Below, one piece after another: positions 49,401 to 58,372 of a stretch of DNA of 64,000 nucleotides (positions are counted from its first letter, which is position 1; the number at the start of each line of letters is the position of its first letter). The notes beneath the pieces were generated by a model. That model saw only the letters and a list, made by a program, of their open reading frames with translations, did not search any database and was not told the DNA's origin. The stretch lies in contig NC_134506.1 of the NCBI RefSeq assembly GCF_027942865.1, positions 46,685,543 to 46,749,542 on the forward strand, written 5' to 3'. This DNA is from Odontesthes bonariensis. Lineage: Eukaryota; Chordata; Actinopteri; Atheriniformes; Atherinopsidae. Both the position numbers and the translations under genes were made by a program.

Positions 49401-52400
49401 TCACGGTGCAGTCCTCACCCGCCGAGGCCAACCACTTCCCATCAGGGCTGAAGGCGACGCTCCTCACTGGCTGAGTGTGACCCTGCAACACAAACACAGC
49501 TTCATCTGTTAAAAGGTGGAGCTGATGGAAACTCAGTGGGGTCACATGGCTCTGAAAGGATCGGATTATTGGCTAAATTACAATCAGACTGAGTTATTAA
49601 GGGTAATTCTCCTTGGATATGTGGCGGTGAATGAATGGGATCAGAGGCACAAAGCGTGTCATACCCCGGTATGATAGGTGGCGCTGTACCCATTCCAGCT
49701 GTTGCTAATAGAGCCACTTCCTGTTGACCTCTTCACCACCAACAACAACAACAAACTCAGGCATTGGAGAAAGATGGAGAACGCAGAGCCAGATGAAGCT
49801 ACGTCCCTCTACATTTGCTCTGTGATGAGCTGCTTGTTGCACAAACTCGATGCCCAACGGAGCATTCTCCATCGCGTTGTTTGTTTCTTTCTGACGGCGA
49901 CAACAACAGGAATATCGTCTCCTTTGACTTCCGGGTCACGACCCCGGGAAAACATCTGGAGCATGCGCAGAACGCAAAGTCTGATTCACCACGAGCTTCA
50001 GCGTCTACAAGCAGGTTTAGAGTGACTTTAACCCAGTTATCTCGGGGTCTGAATCCCATCCGATCCAGTTCTCAGTCAGATTAAGGTGTCTACATGCACT
50101 TAATACCTCAGTCTGATTGGAATTTAGCCAATAATCCGATCCAGTTCTTAGTCAGATTAAGGTGTCTACATGCACTTAATAACTCAGTCTGATTGTAATT
50201 TAGCCAATAATCTGATCCGATCCAGTTCTTAGTCAGATTAAGGTGTCTACATGCACTTAATAACTCAGTCTGATTGTAATTTAGCCAATAATCCGATCCG
50301 ATCCAGTTCTTAGTCAGATTAAGGTGTCTACATGCACTTAAAGGCCTACAGAAAGGTGATTTTTTTTTTTTGCACAAAACTGAAATAGCAGATCGATTCC
50401 TTATATACCATGGAATTTTTTTATGATTTTAAAATAATTTTAGGCCCCTGGATAGTCCTGATTAGGCCCAATAAACTATCACCACATTTGACTTGAATTT
50501 GGCAAACTGGAACGACAGGTGCGTGACGTCGCGAGTGCCAGCTGCTGGAACAACCCCCAGTAGTTCTAGTAGCGAAGCCAGCAGTTTGCCAGACCTGGAC
50601 AGCTTCTTCACGGCAAATTTCGATGTGTGCCGCGGGACGTCGTTTGGAAATATAAAATGTTGGGTTCAGTGCAGTTTTTATTGCGAGTAGATGTGCGAAG
50701 TGCGTGTGTTGCCCTCAGCAGCAGCAGCTCACACCACCGGGGACAGAGGAAGCAGAGAGACCCGCGGTCGGAACTTGTGTCTGTGTCTCCCTGTCCGCCT
50801 GCCTCCTCTCTGGTGAAATCAGCCGGAGCCATCCCGCCGTGTTCAGCTCCCTGCGGTGCGGACGCTCAGGGGGAATCCACCTGGCAGAGAGTGTGGAAAT
50901 CTCGGCAGAGCGATCATCAAGAGCCCCGACGTGGACACACGGGGGATGGTTTCAGGGCAACCATCCCGCGGTGTGTCCGCTCCCCGCCAGGTGGATTCCC
51001 CCTGAGCGTCCGCACCGCAGGGAGCTGAACACGGCGGGATGGCTCCGGCTGATTTCACCAGAGAGGAGGCAGGCGGACAGGGAGACACAGACACAAGACC
51101 GCGGGTCTCTCTGCTTCCTCTGTCCCCGGTGGTGTGAGCTGCTGAGGGCAACACACGCACCCACAGCACTTCGTACATCTACTCGCAATAAAAACTGCAC
51201 TGAACCCAACGTTTTATTGCCTTCACCACTCAAGAAGCATACTACAATAGCGGCAGCCAGGAAAACCCATGGCACCTGTGACGTCACACGGAAGCCCCGC
51301 CCCCAGTCTGGAATTCCAGGAAGGTTTCCTAGCGGCAAATTCAAAATCGCAAATTTCATGCGTTTATGAAATGTTTTGGTGTAGGGTCCAATGATCATTA
51401 TTGTTCCTCTGTGTATGTATTATCATTATGTATTGGGTGTAGTGTCAGCTTTCTGTAGGCCTTTAATAACTCAGTCTGATTGTTATTTAGCCAATAATCT
51501 GATCCTTTCAGTGCCATGTGACCCCACTCAGCTGATGGGTTCATGAGGTCACACAGGGCAAACACACAGCTCTCACCTTATACTTGAACACGCAGCCTCT
51601 CCTCCGTATGTCCCACAGCTGGCAGAAGGAAACAGTTCATGTTTTAATGAGAAGAACAACAGAATGACGCAGATGGCGGCTCCGAACGTGTGGTTTCACA
51701 CTCACCTTTATGTTGGTGTCCATGGAGGCGGAGGCCAGGAAGTTGGTGAACGGGTGGAAGCTCAGACTGGTGATGTTGGCTTTGTGTCCCATCAGAGTGT
51801 GCAAACCTGGGGACAGGAAGCACAGTTACACCCGGGGACAGGAAGCACGGTTACACCTTGGGACAGGAAGCACGGTTACACCCGGGGACAGGAAGCACGG
51901 TTACACCTTGGGACAGGAAGCACGGTTACACCTGGGGACAGGAAGCACGGTTACACCTGGGGACAGGAAGCACGGTTACACCCGAGGACAGGAAGCACGG
52001 TTACACCCGGGGATAGGAAGCACGGTTACACCCGAGGACAGGAAGCACGGTTACACACGGGGACGGGAAGCACGGTTACACCTGGGGACGGGAAGCACGG
52101 TTACACCTGGGGACGGGAAGCACGGTTACACCCGGGGACGGGAAGCACGGTTACACCTGGGGACAGGAAGCACGGTTACACCTGGGGACAGGAAGCACGG
52201 TTACACGTTGGGACAGGAAGCACGGTTACACCCGAGGACAGGAAGCACGGTTACACCTGGGGACAGGAAGCACGGTTACACCTGGGGACAGGAAGCACGG
52301 TTACACCTGGGGACGGGAAGCACGGTTACACGTTGGGACAGGAAGCACGGTTACACCCGGGGACAGGAAGCACGGTTACACCTGGGGACAGGAAGCACGG

Positions 52401-55400
52401 TTACACCTGGGGACAGGAAGCACGGTTACACGTTGGGACAGGAAGCACGGTTACACCCGAGGACAGGAAGCACGGTTACACCCGGGGACAGGAAGCACGG
52501 TTACACCTTGGGACGGGAAGCACGGTTACACCTTGGGACGGGAAGCACGGTTACACCTTGGGACGGGAAGCACGGTTACACCCGGGGACAGGAAGCACGG
52601 TTACACCCGGGGACAGGAAGCACGGTTACACCCGGGGACAGGAAGCACGGTTACACCTTGGGACAGGAAGCACGGTTACACCCGGGGACGGGAAGCACGG
52701 TTACACGTTGGGACAGGAAGCACGGTTACACCCGAGGACAGGAAGCACGGTTACACCCGGGGACGGGAAGCACGGTTACACCCGAGGACGGGAAGCACGG
52801 TTACACCCGGGGACGGGAAGCACGGTTACACCCGGGGACAGGAAGCACGGTTACACCCGAGGACAGGAAGCACGGTTACACCCGGGGACAGGAAGCACGG
52901 TTACACCCGGGGACAGGAAGCACGGTTACACCTTGGGACGGGAAGCACGGTTACACCTTGGGACGGGAAGCACGGTTACACCTTGGGACGGGAAGCACGG
53001 TTACACCTTGGGACAGGAAGCAAGGTTACACCCGGGGACGGGAAGCACGGTTACACGTTGGGACAGGAAGCACGGTTACACCCGAGGACAGGAAGCACGG
53101 TTACACCCGGGGACGGGAAGCACGGTTACACCCGAGGACGGGAAGCACGGTTACACCCGAGGACAGGAAGCACGGTTACACCCGGGGACAGGAAGCGCGG
53201 TTACACGTTGGGACAGGAAGCACGGTTACACCTTGGGACAGGAAGCACGGTTACACCCGAGGACAGGAAGCACGGTTACACCCGGGGACAGGAAGCACGG
53301 TTACACCTGGGGACAGGAAGCACGGTTACACCTTGGGACAGGAAGCACGGTTACACCCGGGGACAGGAAGCGCGGTTACACGTTGGGACAGGAAGCACGG
53401 TTACACCTTGGGACAGGAAGCACGGTTACACCCGGGGACAGGAAGCGCGGTTACACGTTGGGACAGGAAGCACGGTTACACCTTGGGACAGGAAGCACGG
53501 TTACACCCGAGGACAGGAAGCACGGTTACACCCGGGGACAGGAAGCACGGTTACACCTGGGGACAGGAAGCACGGTTACACCTTGGGACAGGAAGCACGG
53601 TTACACCCGGGGACAGGAAGCACGGTTACACCCGGGGACAGGAAGCACGGTTACACCTTGGGACAGGAAGCACGGTTACACCTTGGGACAGGAAGCACGG
53701 TTACACCTGGGGACAGGAAGCACGGTTACACCCGGGGACAGGAAGCACGGTTACACCCGGGGACAGGAAGCACGGTTACACCTCCACCCGCCCTCTGATG
53801 ACTCTTTCTGCTCAGGCATGAAACTCTCCAGCCATCGATGGGGATCGTGTTCTGACCCGAGTCGATGCAGAACCGTTACAATACGATGAAGCTGCTGGAT
53901 GTTTACACATGCTGATGGTGTTTGTAAAGAGCTGTGAGAGTTTAAAGGGACAGTCAGCCTCTTTAAAGGGACAGTCAGCCTCTTTAAAGGGATAGTTCGC
54001 CTCTTCTGACATGAAGCTGTGTAACATCCCATATCAGCAACATCATTTCTGAACATCTTCTTACCCCCTGCTGCGTCCTGTGAGCAGAGTTCCAGCCTCG
54101 TTTTGGTGTTGATGAAGGTAGTCCGGCTAGTTGGCTGGGGTTTAAAAAATAAAGCGTTTTGCTTCTCAGAACAATATGCGTTCAACAGAGTAATACATTT
54201 GCATCACAAAATGGTTCTCCAGGAAAAAGTCAGACATCACAATCTCTTGGCCCTATTTTCTCTCCCTTCGTATCACTGCCTGCTGCCGACAGCCGACAGC
54301 CGCGCCTGTTACGGTGTTTGCTGCTCGGAAGCGGGGGACTGCTCGAGCGGGCGCAGGTCGGTCCTCCAGCTGAGGGAACCGGAACCGGCTGATGGTGGCG
54401 GGTGGAGCGGGTCTGAGGGAAACGGCGGCAGCTGCCTTTAGTCACAGCTGCAGCCTGAGGTGCTGCGCAGAGCTGGAACAGCAGATCAGAACCAACACGA
54501 GCAGCGCAGAGCCGCTCGCCGCTGTGGGAGGAGCTTGTTCCCTCTGTTTCAGGTCTGAATGTGAACAGATGGGGTCAGAAGGTTCTGGAGGATTCATAAA
54601 GAAGTCAGGAAGCTGTTGGGTCAGTGCGGCGCCGACCCCTCCTGTTGTTTTTCTACGTTTCACCGGGTTTTAAATGTGCACCTGTTCCTTTAAAGGGGAA
54701 CTGCGGTATTTTCAACATTAAGCCTCTTTTCTGAGTCGTCTGCAATGTTTCAGAACCCCCCTCACCTTTTTTTTTAATTTTACTGCTGTCTCCGGTATTT
54801 GCCTAATTTTGATTCTTCTCAACCTGCTTCAGAACGGCAAGCATGGGGCATTTCCTAAAAGGTCCGTAAAAGCACCATAAACGTCCGTTTTCAAAATCAT
54901 CAACTCACCGGAGTGGTTACTGGTGTGCACTGGTAATCCATATCACATTTCGTTGCGAAAAGTTGCTTCTGTCGTGTTTTATTTGACATTTTGTAAATCC
55001 CATTGAGTTGTATTGAAGACTGGATGTTCGTTGATATTACTCCGCCACAGAACCCGGAAAGAGGACATGTTTGTAGTTCTCTCGCACCGGAAATGCTGCT
55101 AGGTGTATTATCCTGGTTTGCATCCTGGAGTGTTGCCGGGGAGATGGCTGTCCGGGTTTCCCTGCTGGACCTGCTGGTTCTGACCTCCTTAAAGGGACAC
55201 TGTGTCATTTCTTCCCCCATCTAGTGGTGCAATTTTATTTTGCAAAGTCGAATGAATTTGCTCTCTAGCAACTTGTTGAACTACGGCAGGCGGTATGTGT
55301 CAAGATTCTCTTTCTCGCTTTTTTGGCGACGAGGATCCCTTCTCCTGTAACTACGTCGTGGCATAACTCTGGTCTTCCATAGTTATGCCACGACGCAGCA

Positions 55401-56001
55401 GGGGGTAAGAAAATGTTCATAAATGATGTTACTGATATGGGATGTCATACAGCTTCATGTTAAAGAGGCGAACTGTCCCTTTAAAGACTGCAAAGAGGCC
55501 TGTAAGCTCCAGAGGAAAGCCTTTAACCCCACACCCACACACCCACACTGAGCCTTACTCTTGGCAGCCTCCAGGTCCCACACTCGTATGGATCCAGACT
55601 GCGAACCGGCCACAACCTGCTCCTCGGACATGTTGAACTGGAGGCACTCCACCGGGTTCTTGTGACCCGTCAGACTCTGGGTCAGAACAAACAGACACAG
55701 TCAGAAAACAGGACCATCTGTGCACGTGTTAGTGCACGTTCTGTCTCTCACCATGATGCAGTTGGCCTTGCTGACGGCCCAGATGTTCACCCGGCAGTCC
55801 TCCCCTCCGGTGGCCAGCAGGCGGCCCGAGCTTTTGGCCAGAGCCAGGCAGGAGACGGTGCGGGAGTGGGCCTCGAACTCCTCTGAGCGACGGCAACACG
55901 GGAGAGACAAACTTCAGCTCAGAGCACAAACACAAACGGTGGGAATGATGGCGGTACTCACGCAGTCGCCATGAGATCTTGGTGGTGCTGGCAGCAGCCA
56001 T
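29957..56001 (-). CDS. katnb1: Katanin p80 subunit B1 (WD40-repeat regulatory subunit)
   Basis: Nineteen coding exons: 56001..55962, 55882..55752, 55676..55559, 51806..51706, 51618..51577, 49482..49399, 48101..47986, 47643..47572, 42742..42592, 41098..40914, 40838..40690, 40231..40181, 40013..39949, 38197..37967, 37894..37745, 34476..34400, 34052..33978, 33384..33268, 30098..29957. All have GT-AG borders and matching phases; total 2097 nt, 698 aa (human p80 is 655). An N-terminal WD40 propeller (about 14-285) carries [21 protein letters not shown] and LASGSSDR motifs. A Ser/Pro-rich linker follows (about 286-512), then the con80 domain (about 513-698). From family knowledge, p80 targets and activates the p60 katanin ATPase that severs microtubules at centrosomes, spindle poles and cilia. 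Start chosen at [13 protein letters not shown], the conserved N-terminus. The identity is firm; exact UTR ends are inferred. Confidence 0.96.
30165..33230. repeat. 34-bp minisatellite filling katnb1 intron 18
   Basis: About 90 copies of a 34-bp unit, AACCCAACATGGCCGCCAGA and then GGCCATCTGAAACT. Variable sites are GCC/GTC/ATC, CCATC/CCGTC and GAAACT/GACACT. The array takes up nearly the whole intron between exons 18 (33268) and 19 (30098). Each unit holds an ACATGGCCG core resembling a YY1 site. Confidence 0.93.
33448..33928. mobile_element. Short inverted-repeat element in katnb1 intron 17
   Basis: Ends GGCGCTTTTCCACTAGCTC at the left and GAGCTGGTGGAAAAGCGCC at the right are inverted repeats with few mismatches. 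There is no open frame of note. It takes up most of the intron between exons 17 and 18. Confidence 0.6.
34361..34391. repeat. (TG)n microsatellite
   Basis: A run of TG dinucleotides just upstream (plus strand) of katnb1 exon 16. Confidence 0.9.
34640..35470. repeat. Interspersed repeats in katnb1 intron 15, including inverted copy of 7820-8058
   Basis: TTTATTTAAAACAGGGACAACG near 34652 resembles a LINE 3' end. The block 34924-35150 (AATCAAACTTTATTTATATA onward) is the reverse of the repeat at 7820-8058. The rest is AT-rich with no exon. Confidence 0.55.
35900..36300 (-). pseudogene. LINE reverse transcriptase C-terminal fragment
   Basis: Minus-strand reading with frameshifts gives [37 protein letters not shown] and [14 protein letters not shown]. 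This is the post-YADD region of L2/jockey-like fish LINEs. It is non-functional and lies in katnb1 intron 15. Confidence 0.6.
36446..37291. mobile_element. Non-autonomous hAT element
   Basis: Ends TAGGGATGGGAATTGA and TCGATTCCCATCCCTA are inverted repeats, with near 8-bp duplications TTCATCAC (36438-36445) and TTCACAAC (37292-37299). The internal ends carry more inverted ATCGATTC-type repeats. No transposase is visible. It lies in katnb1 intron 15. Confidence 0.8.
37967..42742 (-). CDS. katnb1: katnb1 exons 9-14: end of propeller and Ser/Pro-rich linker
   Basis: Exon 9 carries [20 protein letters not shown] and the conserved [15 protein letters not shown]. Exon 10 has [16 protein letters not shown]. 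Exon 11 has [16 protein letters not shown], and exon 12 has [16 protein letters not shown], both typical of vertebrate p80. Exons 13 and 14 form a Pro/Ser-rich low-complexity linker ending in GLNVADFLP. Phases alternate but all close. Introns here hold hAT and TTAA elements and an L2-like LINE fragment. Confidence 0.92.
38285..38707. mobile_element. Inverted-repeat element (CTCACTCAGTGGGG family)
   Basis: Ends CTCACTCAGTGGGGTCACAT and its inverse frame about 420 bp; the next inner block is AAAGGATCGGATTATTGGCT. The same termini define the larger composite at 49531-51528. It lies in katnb1 intron 13. Confidence 0.65.
38712..39840 (+). pseudogene. L2-like LINE reverse transcriptase, split by a TTAA element
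   Basis: The frame from 38748 reads [19 protein letters not shown], the catalytic-Asp block [17 protein letters not shown], and [17 protein letters not shown]. After an insertion it resumes [18 protein letters not shown] (the YADD motif) and [11 protein letters not shown]. The order and motifs match the fingers/palm of L2-clade LINE RT. The insertion at 39069-39675 lies between the PQGSVLGP and YADD motifs, so the copy is dead. Confidence 0.75.
39069..39675. mobile_element. TTAA-flanked element inserted in the L2-like RT
   Basis: TTAA-AGCTGCAGTCTGCAA at the left and TTGCAGACTGCAGCT-TTAA at the right, 607 bp including both TTAA. The LINE frame is interrupted exactly at these ends. A relative with AGCGGCAGTCGGCAA ends lies at 41272-41689. 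Confidence 0.8.
40437..40472. repeat. (TTA)n microsatellite
   Basis: About 12 uninterrupted TTA/ATT triplets in katnb1 intron 11. Confidence 0.9.
41199..41268. repeat. Short 16-bp tandem repeat
   Basis: Four to five units of GATTTCTAACGACC. Similar TTTTTAACGACTG units continue just after the TTAA element at 41689, indicating insertion within the repeat. Confidence 0.7.
41272..41689. mobile_element. TTAA-flanked inverted-repeat element
   Basis: TTAA-AGCGGCAGTCGGCAA and CTGCCGACTGCAGCT-TTAA; about 418 bp, with a G-run near 41568-41582. Related by its ends to the element at 39069-39675. It lies in katnb1 intron 9. Confidence 0.75.
41766..42540. mobile_element. Non-autonomous hAT element next to katnb1 exon 9
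   Basis: Left end TAGGGGTGGGCGATATGG, right end GATCGCGCACCCCTA. The 8-bp duplications GGTCAGAC (41758-41765) and GGTCAGAG (42541-42548) differ at one base. The right end lies only 51 bp from the exon 9 donor. Confidence 0.85.
42764..46903. repeat. 14-bp minisatellite in katnb1 intron 8
   Basis: Some 300 units of GGGGCCAGAGGTCA, with GGCCAGAGATCAGG and GGCCCGAGGTCAGG variants. The plus strand is free of stops in this 14-bp register, which creates a 1474-aa Arg/Gly/Pro/Gln-rich open frame. That frame is antisense to katnb1, and I reject it as a gene. Most units contain the nuclear-receptor half-site AGGTCA. The array begins 21 bp upstream of the exon 9 acceptor. Confidence 0.95.
46905..47496. 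mobile_element. Inverted-repeat element inserted in the 14-bp array
   Basis: Ends GGCTGTGTTCGAAACCGCAT and ATGCGGTTTCGAACACAGCC are near-perfect inverted repeats. Array-like GAGGCCAGAGGCCAGAGA continues immediately on the far side at 47500. No transposase frame is visible. Confidence 0.75.
47572..51806 (-). CDS. katnb1: katnb1 exons 4-8: central WD40 blades
   Basis: Exon 4 reads [18 protein letters not shown], exon 5 is a 42-nt micro-exon [14 protein letters not shown], and exon 6 reads [20 protein letters not shown]. Exon 7 reads [20 protein letters not shown] and [15 protein letters not shown]; exon 8 reads [19 protein letters not shown]. The GH...WD spacing is regular. The 3' splice site of exon 4 lies within the first unit of the adjoining 25-bp minisatellite. 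A hAT remnant occupies the intron between exons 6 and 7, and a 2-kb TTAA composite the one between 5 and 6. Confidence 0.93.
48299..49315 (+). mobile_element. hAT transposon with BED-finger and transposase remnants
   Basis: Ends TCGGGCTGGGCGATTTT and AAATCGCCCAGTCCTA with perfect 8-bp target duplications CATCAGAG (48291-48298 and 49316-49323). The interior encodes a ZBED-like piece ([29 protein letters not shown]). A second frame is 48922-49206 with [19 protein letters not shown] and [11 protein letters not shown], matching the region before the DDE core of ZBED/hAT transposases. The catalytic part is deleted. It lies in katnb1 intron 6. Confidence 0.85.
49531..51528. mobile_element. Composite inverted-repeat element (ACTCAGTGGGG family)
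   Basis: The left end is ACTCAGTGGGGTCACATGG and the right end its inverse near 51510-51528; the next block is GGATCGGATTATTGGCTAAA. Inside are about four 80-90-bp tandem units (50050-50340: GATCCAGTTCTTAGTCAGAT and so on) and a younger TTAA-flanked foldback element. It fills katnb1 intron 5. Confidence 0.7.
50338..51466. mobile_element. piggyBac-like foldback element with TTAA duplication
   Basis: TTAA-AGGCCTACAGAAAG at the left and CTTTCTGTAGGCCT-TTAA at the right. Neighbouring tandem units preserve the empty site CACTTAATAACTCAG. Inside, arms of about 225 bp (50658-50884 and 50988-51213) are inverted copies round a 103-bp spacer, so the strand can fold into a long hairpin. Frames across the arms are palindrome products, not genes. 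Confidence 0.8.
51807..53787. repeat. 25-bp minisatellite in katnb1 intron 3
   Basis: About 79 units of GGACAGGAAGCACGGTTACA followed by CCCGG, CCTGG, CCTTG or CGTTG. Its right edge (gene sense: its last unit) supplies the exon 4 acceptor. On the minus strand, units with CCTGGGGA read TGTCCCCAGGTGTAA, which resembles a splice acceptor and donor. Three long plus-strand frames of 741, 703 and 421 aa are repeat artefacts. Confidence 0.95.
53984..55484. mobile_element. Composite TTAA element carrying katnb1 3' UTR copy
   Basis: The left end TTAAAGGGATAGTTCGCCTC...GACATGAAGCTGTG and the right end are inverted (about 90 bp each side). The left 300 bp matches the reverse of 8130-8450. It encloses an inverted copy of the katnb1 3' UTR (54344-54695), a further repeat starting GGGGAACTGCGGTATTTTCA, and part of the AGGGACACTGTGT element. 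Two extra TTTAAAGGGACAGTCAGCCT units precede it. Confidence 0.65.
54344..54695 (+). repeat. Inverted copy of katnb1 3' UTR inside katnb1 intron 3
   Basis: Reverse-complement match to 29502-29856, ending at TTCCTTTAAAGG next to where the polyadenylation signal lies in the 3' UTR. Differences are few. It could be a captured gene fragment or two copies of an unrecognised repeat. Confidence 0.75.
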
Positions 56002-56075
56002 TCTGTTCACAGGGGCAGGCCGGCTGCTGAGGTTAGTTCATCAGGACGTTACGGTGAGCCTGCAGCTTCCTGAGC
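55559..56075 (-). CDS. katnb1: katnb1 exons: 5' UTR end, start codon and first WD40 blades
   Basis: An acceptor (TTTCTGCAG) at 56076 starts an exon with 74 nt of 5' UTR before the ATG at 56001. Exon 1 encodes [13 protein letters not shown]. Exon 2 gives [19 protein letters not shown] and the DCRVNIWAV strand. Exon 3 gives [14 protein letters not shown] and [13 protein letters not shown]. Donors are GTGAGT, GTGAGA and GTAAGG. The next exon lies 3.75 kb away across a minisatellite and a composite transposon. Confidence 0.93.
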
Positions 56076-56251
56076 CTGCAGAAACACAACAGATCCGTCA
56101 GGGAGGCTCACCGGAGTGTGTTCGGCTTCAGCTGAAAGAACAGCGAGTTCAGAACCTTCAGGGCCCGTTCCAACAGTGTTCAGAACCTTCCTAACTGAGT
56201 GAAATGAGCTGGAAGTATGTGAGCAGCAGCCATGAATCCTCAAAAATACTA

Positions 56252-57030
56252 AGGAAAAGAGCTCCGATGCTTCCTCAGCAATCTCCTTTAGGAAACACCG
56301 GACCGTCCTTTAGGAGAGAAATGCTGCGTGTACACCAAGAGCGACCCTCGCTGCCTGGTAGCGGAGGTAGCTGGAGAAGCTTCACTTGAGAATTTGCTTT
56401 GGTAGCTTTGTTCGCTCGTGACATCACATTTAGAATGTTTAGTTTTTAAAGGCCCCGCGGCCGTGCAGCACCCCCGCGAAAAAGAACAAAGGAGGGAAGA
56501 GAGGGCGGGGACACGAATAAACGTGTTGTTATTTACAATTTGTTATACAAGATATACAACACGTTACAAATTATGTAAAACTACATTAGGTACACCTGAG
56601 AAGAGCAGGAATAGCAGAGGCAGCTGTGAAAATAAACTGAATTCGAAATAAAATCCGAAATAAAACTTAATTTGTTGTACAATATCTGGTGGGCGGACAC
56701 CGCGGCGATTCATTTTTCAGTAGCCATGTTTAAAGGACGTAGGAACTAGGAACCAAAGTTTACACGTCTGTTCCCGCGAACCCCGAGGATTGTCGGACCC
56801 CTACAATCTGTGGATTGTCATTGGTTTTCGCCGAACCGCGTCATAGCTCATTACCATAATATTAGCTTGAGTTTAATCGCTGGACTCCGCTCTGGTCACT
56901 CAGTTAGCTCACCCTCCATAGAGAAATAATGATTTCCGGCGCTCAGTTAGCGTAGGTCGCTCTTGGTCTACACAAGGCATAAGGAGCTCCGACGCTTCCT
57001 CGACGATCTCCTTTAGGAAAGTTTCAGACC
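56252..57030. mobile_element. Inverted-repeat element with duplicated flanks in katnb1 5' intron
   Basis: GCTGCGTGTACACCAAGAGC near 56322 is inverted at GCTCTTGGTCTACACAAGGC (56963-56984). Outside them GAGCTCCGATGCTTCCTCAG and its near copy at 56983 appear in direct orientation. No coding frame is evident. Confidence 0.5.
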
Positions 57031-57069
57031 CACATCACAGCTGAGTCAGAGTGCTCGTCTTCTCCTGCA

Positions 57070-57480
57070 GTGTTTCCCACACACAGACTAATTCGTGGCA
57101 GTGCGCCACAGATTAAACATCGGCCGCCACATATTGCGTTTCGTTATTATTATTTTTTTTTTAACGCTATTTAAAAAATACTCGTATTCGTTAAGCTGCA
57201 TTTCCTTTCCCTGCTCTCCCTCCGTCTCTCTGTCCCTCGCGTCTCTCTGTCCCTCCGTCTCTCTGTCCCTCCGTCTCTCTGTCCCTCCGTCTCTCTGTCC
57301 CTCCGTCTCTCTGTCCCTCGCGTCTCTCTCACATAGCCTACGCACACACACACACACACACAGCCCCTCCCCTCCGTGCACACCGCGTGTGTCTCCATCA
57401 GCGAGATCATCCCTGGAAGCGTGGAAGCTTGCTAGCTTCAGCGTCGCGTTAGATTAGCTCAACCGAAAGAAGACGGCTGG
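57070..57480. repeat. hAT-like end and CT-rich minisatellite
   Basis: CAGTGTTTCCCACACACAG at about 57069 resembles a hAT terminus, but I found no right end. At 57222-57330 lie six or seven CGTCTCTCTGTCCCTC units of 16 bp, and at 57343-57362 an (AC)n run. Confidence 0.5.
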
Positions 57481-58307
57481 CGAAATTCACGAAAGGTTGG
57501 TATCACATGCACCTTTATAAAATCACACATTAAAAAGTCCTATAAAAATATTTTATATTTTGAATACAATGTTGTCCCGTCCCGTCCCGACCCATAGCAA
57601 ACACGTGATTACGCCTTCTTTATAAAGTTAACTAGTCGCAACTTTGCCGTAAAAAAAAAAAATGTAGTTGGGTTGTCGAGGTCTAAACACTAGCAGCTGT
57701 GAATCAAATAAAGTAGTTTTTTTAAACTCTTACACTGAATGCTTGCTACTTCAATCCAGATGAGTATTGAAAACTATTTTCCGCGATTGAAAGAGAAACG
57801 TGCGTGTTGATGATGAGGAGCAGCCTGAACCGGAGGTATCAGTCTGAAACAGCTGAACAGTCCCACCAGTGTAATTAATGTTATTCATTTGTTTACAATG
57901 AAGATGTGAATATCTGCAGATAAGCCGCACCTGTGTCACCCACCGTGACACAGGAGGTTAAGGAACCAATAAAGCTAACAATCAGATCATCAACAACTTC
58001 AAGGAGAGAGGTTAATTTGTAGTAAGGAGGATTCTGGGTGCCACCAGGGCAGAATGGCAGCATCTGCACCCACAGCGAGGAGAAGACTCTCTGCTTAAAC
58101 TAGATGTAAATGTCATTAAAAGCCTTTGGAACATGTGAATTGCTTGTAATTATACTTCAGTTTACCAAATAAACATTGACTTAAAGCTCTAAAAACTCTG
58201 AAACTTTCTGTTTCTACAAATAAAAACAACACAAACAGCATCTTCAGCTGTGTTTTTCATTTCGATCTGAATAGAAGGAGCAGCTTTTAATGAGCTACTC
58301 CTCCCCA

Positions 58308-58332
58308 CCAGAACCAGAACCAGAACCAGAAT

Positions 58333-58364
<32 letters not shown>

Positions 58365-58372
58365 TTACCAGA
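58308..58372. repeat. (AGAACC)n microsatellite
   Basis: About ten hexamer copies CCAGAA with two variants, in the katnb1 5' intron. Confidence 0.9.

Noticed and set aside
50627-51398. Overlapping plus and minus frames of 133, 221, 111 and 148 aa
   Set aside because: They arise from inverted arms of a foldback element, so both strands encode similar peptides by symmetry.
51664-53889. 741-, 703- and 421-aa plus-strand frames
   Set aside because: Three registers of the 25-bp minisatellite in katnb1 intron 3, with no start context or domain.
57088-57457. Frames rich in Arg/Asp/Glu or Ser/Leu/Pro
   Set aside because: Translation of the 16-bp CT-rich minisatellite.
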